From Paenibacillus sp. DMB20 (lineage in GTDB: Bacteria; Bacillota; Bacilli; Paenibacillales; Paenibacillaceae): a stretch of DNA of 57,236 nt. This document shows, piece by piece, positions 55,672 to 57,236 of the stretch (positions within the stretch are counted from its first letter, which is position 1; each line of letters opens with the position of its first letter). The stretch covers positions 1 through 57,236 of the forward strand of contig NZ_LAZU01000023.1 of assembly GCF_000987955.1 (NCBI RefSeq), read 5' to 3'. Both the position numbers and the translations under genes were made by a program. The notes below the pieces were generated by a model. The model did not search any database. It saw only the letters and a program-made list of their open reading frames with translations, and was not told the origin of the DNA.

Positions 55672-56373
55672 TCATGGCCCCCAGCTCATTTCATCCGCGC
55701 TGATCGGCGCTTCATTCCACTGGTCTTTATGGACGAGCCCATCCTTCATCGTGATAATGCGTTCGGCCGTATCGGCGATTTTCAAATTATGGGTAACGAA
55801 AATAACGGTGATTCCGTATTGTTTTTTTACCTCATGCAGCAATTTCACAACCCTTTTGCTGTTCCCCTCGTCCAGCGCCCCCGTGGCTTCGTCGCAAAAT
55901 AAAACCGCCGGCTTCTTGATAATGGCTCTGGCTATGGAGGTCCGCTGCTGCTGTCCGCCGGATAATTGCGAGGGGAACTTGTCCAGAATATCCTCGATCC
56001 CCAATAAAGCGATAACCTCGCGAAAAGGCAATGAACTTCGGTCTTGCGCGATTCCGATCCGAATGTTTTCGGCAACGGTCAAGTTCGGCAGCAGCAGGTA
56101 ATCTTGAAAGATGGTGCTGATTTCATTCCGTTTTAAGTATGACATCCGCTCATTGTCCAGGGAGGTAATCTCCGTTTCGCGATAGTAGATCCTGCCTGTC
56201 GTCGGCTTTAACAAGCCGGACATGATATTCAGCAAGGTCGTCTTCCCGGACCCGCTGGCTCCAAGTATAGCGTTAAACGTATGGGAGGTTACCGAAAGAT
56301 TCACCCCATTCAAAACCGTCTCGTTATCGCTGAATTTTTTGGTGACTTCCTCCGCCCTTATAATTGGATTCAT
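55672..56373 (-). CDS. ABC transporter ATPase (MacB/LolD type)
   Basis: The 233-residue protein has Walker A LGASGSGKTTLLN (residues about 36-48), Q-loop FQDYLLLPNLTV, signature LSGGQQQRTSIARA, Walker B AVLFCDEATGALDEG and the switch His in FVTHN. The second half of the signature region matches the MacB/LolD group that works with FtsX-like permeases such as the gene just downstream. It starts 17 bp after the TetR gene with GGGAGG upstream. It supplies energy for the exporter. Confidence 0.92.
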   Translation of the reverse strand: MNPIIRAEEVTKKFSDNETVLNGVNLSVTSHTFNAILGASGSGKTTLLNIMSGLLKPTTGRIYYRETEITSLDNERMSYLKRNEISTIFQDYLLLPNLTVAENIRIGIAQDRSSLPFREVIALLGIEDILDKFPSQLSGGQQQRTSIARAIIKKPAVLFCDEATGALDEGNSKRVVKLLHEVKKQYGITVIFVTHNLKIADTAERIITMKDGLVHKDQWNEAPISADEMSWGP

Positions 56374-56389
56374 TAGGCATACCTCCCCT

Positions 56390-56973
56390 TCAGGCTTTGA
56401 CCAGCATGTTCATGATCAGGCCCGTTTGTTCTTCTATCAGCTTTGGCGGGACGGATGTGCCCATCGCCAGCGTATTTAACCCTTCAAGCACGAGCACGAT
56501 ATGCCTTGCCGTTTGTTCCGTGTCCAGCGGAACGATTTCCCCTCTGTCGATCCCGTAAGCAAGCGTTTGGGACACAAGGGCAACCGCGCCATTGAAGTAA
56601 TCTTTTAATAGGTCAGCGGCCAGATCGTTTTTTTGAGACAAGAAATACTCGTAGACGGCGATCCGAATGCTTCCTTGCATGTTGACCATTTCCGTTTTTT
56701 GTTTTTCAAAAAAATTCATGAAATATGTCAGTCGCACTTATCCTGTTACTCATCCCTTCCAAAAAGAAGGAAACGTCGTTTCCTTTTTGCCCGGATAGCA
56801 GCTCCTCGAAAATTTCCCGGGTTGAACCGAAATATTTGTATAAACCGCCGCGGCTTATTCCGCATTCTTCAACGATGTCTTTCATCGTGACCGAGGTGTA
56901 ACCTTTTCTCGCAAATACCTGCTCCGCTTTTTTCAAAATATAGTTCTTTTTTTTCTTCCCCTTTTTGCCCCAT
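56390..56973 (-). CDS. TetR-family repressor, broken by two +1 insertions
   Basis: The likely start is the ATG at 56973 (MGQKGEEKKN...). One base must go from eight T (56947-56954), joining KNYILKK to AEQVFARKGYTSVTM, and one from seven A (56708-56714), joining FHEFFEK to QKTEMVNMQGSIRI. The repaired protein has 193 residues: TetR helix-turn-helix at about 28-48 (MKDIVEECGISRGGLYKYFG) and an all-helical ligand domain. It is the first gene of the exporter operon and its promoter carries two dyads, so it is an autorepressor released by the exported compound. Confidence 0.9.
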
Positions 56974-57010
56974 AATCGAAAATCCTCCTGCCGATTAACA
57001 ATTCAAAACA

Positions 57011-57061
57011 TGACACAGATGTCACTTTTTTGATTATACGACACACGTGTCACTTTTTCAA
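57011..57061 (-). promoter_or_regulatory. TetR-exporter operon promoter with two operators
   Basis: On the minus strand TTGAAA (57056-57061) and TATAAT (57033-57038) have a 17-bp spacer. GACAC-AC-GTGTC (57040-57051) fills the spacer, and TGACA-CAGA-TGTCA (57011-57024) lies just downstream of the -10. Both share the GTGACA half-site, so the repressor would block polymerase at two positions. Confidence 0.85.
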
Positions 57062-57099
57062 GCGCATGGCTCAGGATAACCGATCCGGTTTTCAATAAG

Positions 57100-57236
57100 A
57101 AAAAACGTCTATCGACGTACTTTCTCAGAAGACAGACCGCATTTAGCAGAAGTTTTTCTTGCGAGATCAGGATGGCAAACCTCTGTAGTTTATACGTTCT
57201 TATCTCTTAAAAAAAAACGCCTTGGACGTACTTTCT
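57100..57236 (+). repeat. Dispersed intergenic repeat, copy C, start of a tandem array
   Basis: AACGTCTATCGACGTACTTTCT, AGAAGACAGACCGCAT, AGTTTTTCTTGCGAGATCAGG and AACCTCTG match copy A (3421-3500). A second unit begins at about 57212 with AACGCCTTGGACGTACTTTCT and is cut by the window end, so the array continues. AGTTTATACGTTCTTATCTC (about 57188-57207) nearly repeats the sequence at 14226-14245. No gene is present between 56974 and 57236. Confidence 0.65.

Noticed and set aside
439..56954. Programmed frameshifting or phase variation as the cause of the broken frames
   Set aside because: The breaks lie in unrelated genes, including essential ones, always +1 and always in homopolymers, some only 4-5 bases long. 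No shared stimulatory structure or slippery heptamer pattern is visible.

Overview
The window looks like chromosomal DNA of a Paenibacillus-type Firmicute. Evidence: strong AGGAGG-like ribosome binding sites; low-GC Gram-positive topoisomerase IV genes (parE-parC); a YesM/YesN-type sensor-regulator pair; lipoprotein sugar-binding proteins; an NlpC/P60 hydrolase with copper-amine-oxidase-like repeats; a c-di-AMP riboswitch; perfect or near-perfect CcpA (cre) sites; and a SCP/CAP secreted protein. No rRNA, tRNA, CRISPR array or complete insertion sequence was seen. The first 144 bases are the tail of an IS110-type transposase.

Layout. 1-2.1 kb: IS110 tail, then a DUF5677-like gene and a NUDIX gene flanked by structured, integron-attC-like elements. 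2.2-6.8 kb: two MerR regulators with 19-bp-spacer promoters next to a diaminopentanoate-dehydrogenase-like gene, a VOC protein and a hypothetical gene. 6.8-13 kb: MFS transporter and ROK repressor with a clear operator, a GNAT, and a large secreted protein. 13-19.4 kb: a sugar ABC operon (two permeases, binding lipoprotein, Gfo/Idh oxidoreductase) with a deleted DUF4127 remnant. 19.5-28.3 kb: NlpC/P60 gene under a c-di-AMP riboswitch, a candidate structured RNA, mutS2 (no Smr domain), methyltransferase, pseudouridine synthase, a chitin-type AA10 LPMO and a MarR gene. 28.6-36 kb: parC, parE, an ABC-2 exporter and an SGNH hydrolase. 36-39.5 kb: saccharopine-dehydrogenase-like gene, LuxR regulator, CAP protein. 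39.7-53 kb: two carbohydrate operons. 53-57.2 kb: GNAT, an ABC/FtsX exporter and its TetR regulator with operators.

How the genes fit together. The 44.4-39.7 kb operon (amidohydrolase/deacetylase, DgaE-like PLP ammonia lyase, KDG-type kinase, KDPG aldolase, GntR) reads as a complete route from an N-acylated 2-amino sugar acid to pyruvate and glyceraldehyde-3-phosphate. It is preceded by two identical 14-bp palindromes. The chitin LPMO at 26.6 kb would release exactly this type of aldonic acid, a testable link. The adjacent mglBAC operon (galactose/glucose importer) has a private regulator-kinase-binding protein operon, direct repeats suited to the AraC-type regulator, and a perfect cre.

A dominant technical feature: eighteen +1 insertions, all inside short homopolymers, break 14 genes, including parC, parE and mutS2 (twice). 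Removing one base from each run restores full-length proteins. These are most likely sequence errors. Coordinates below give the repaired extents.
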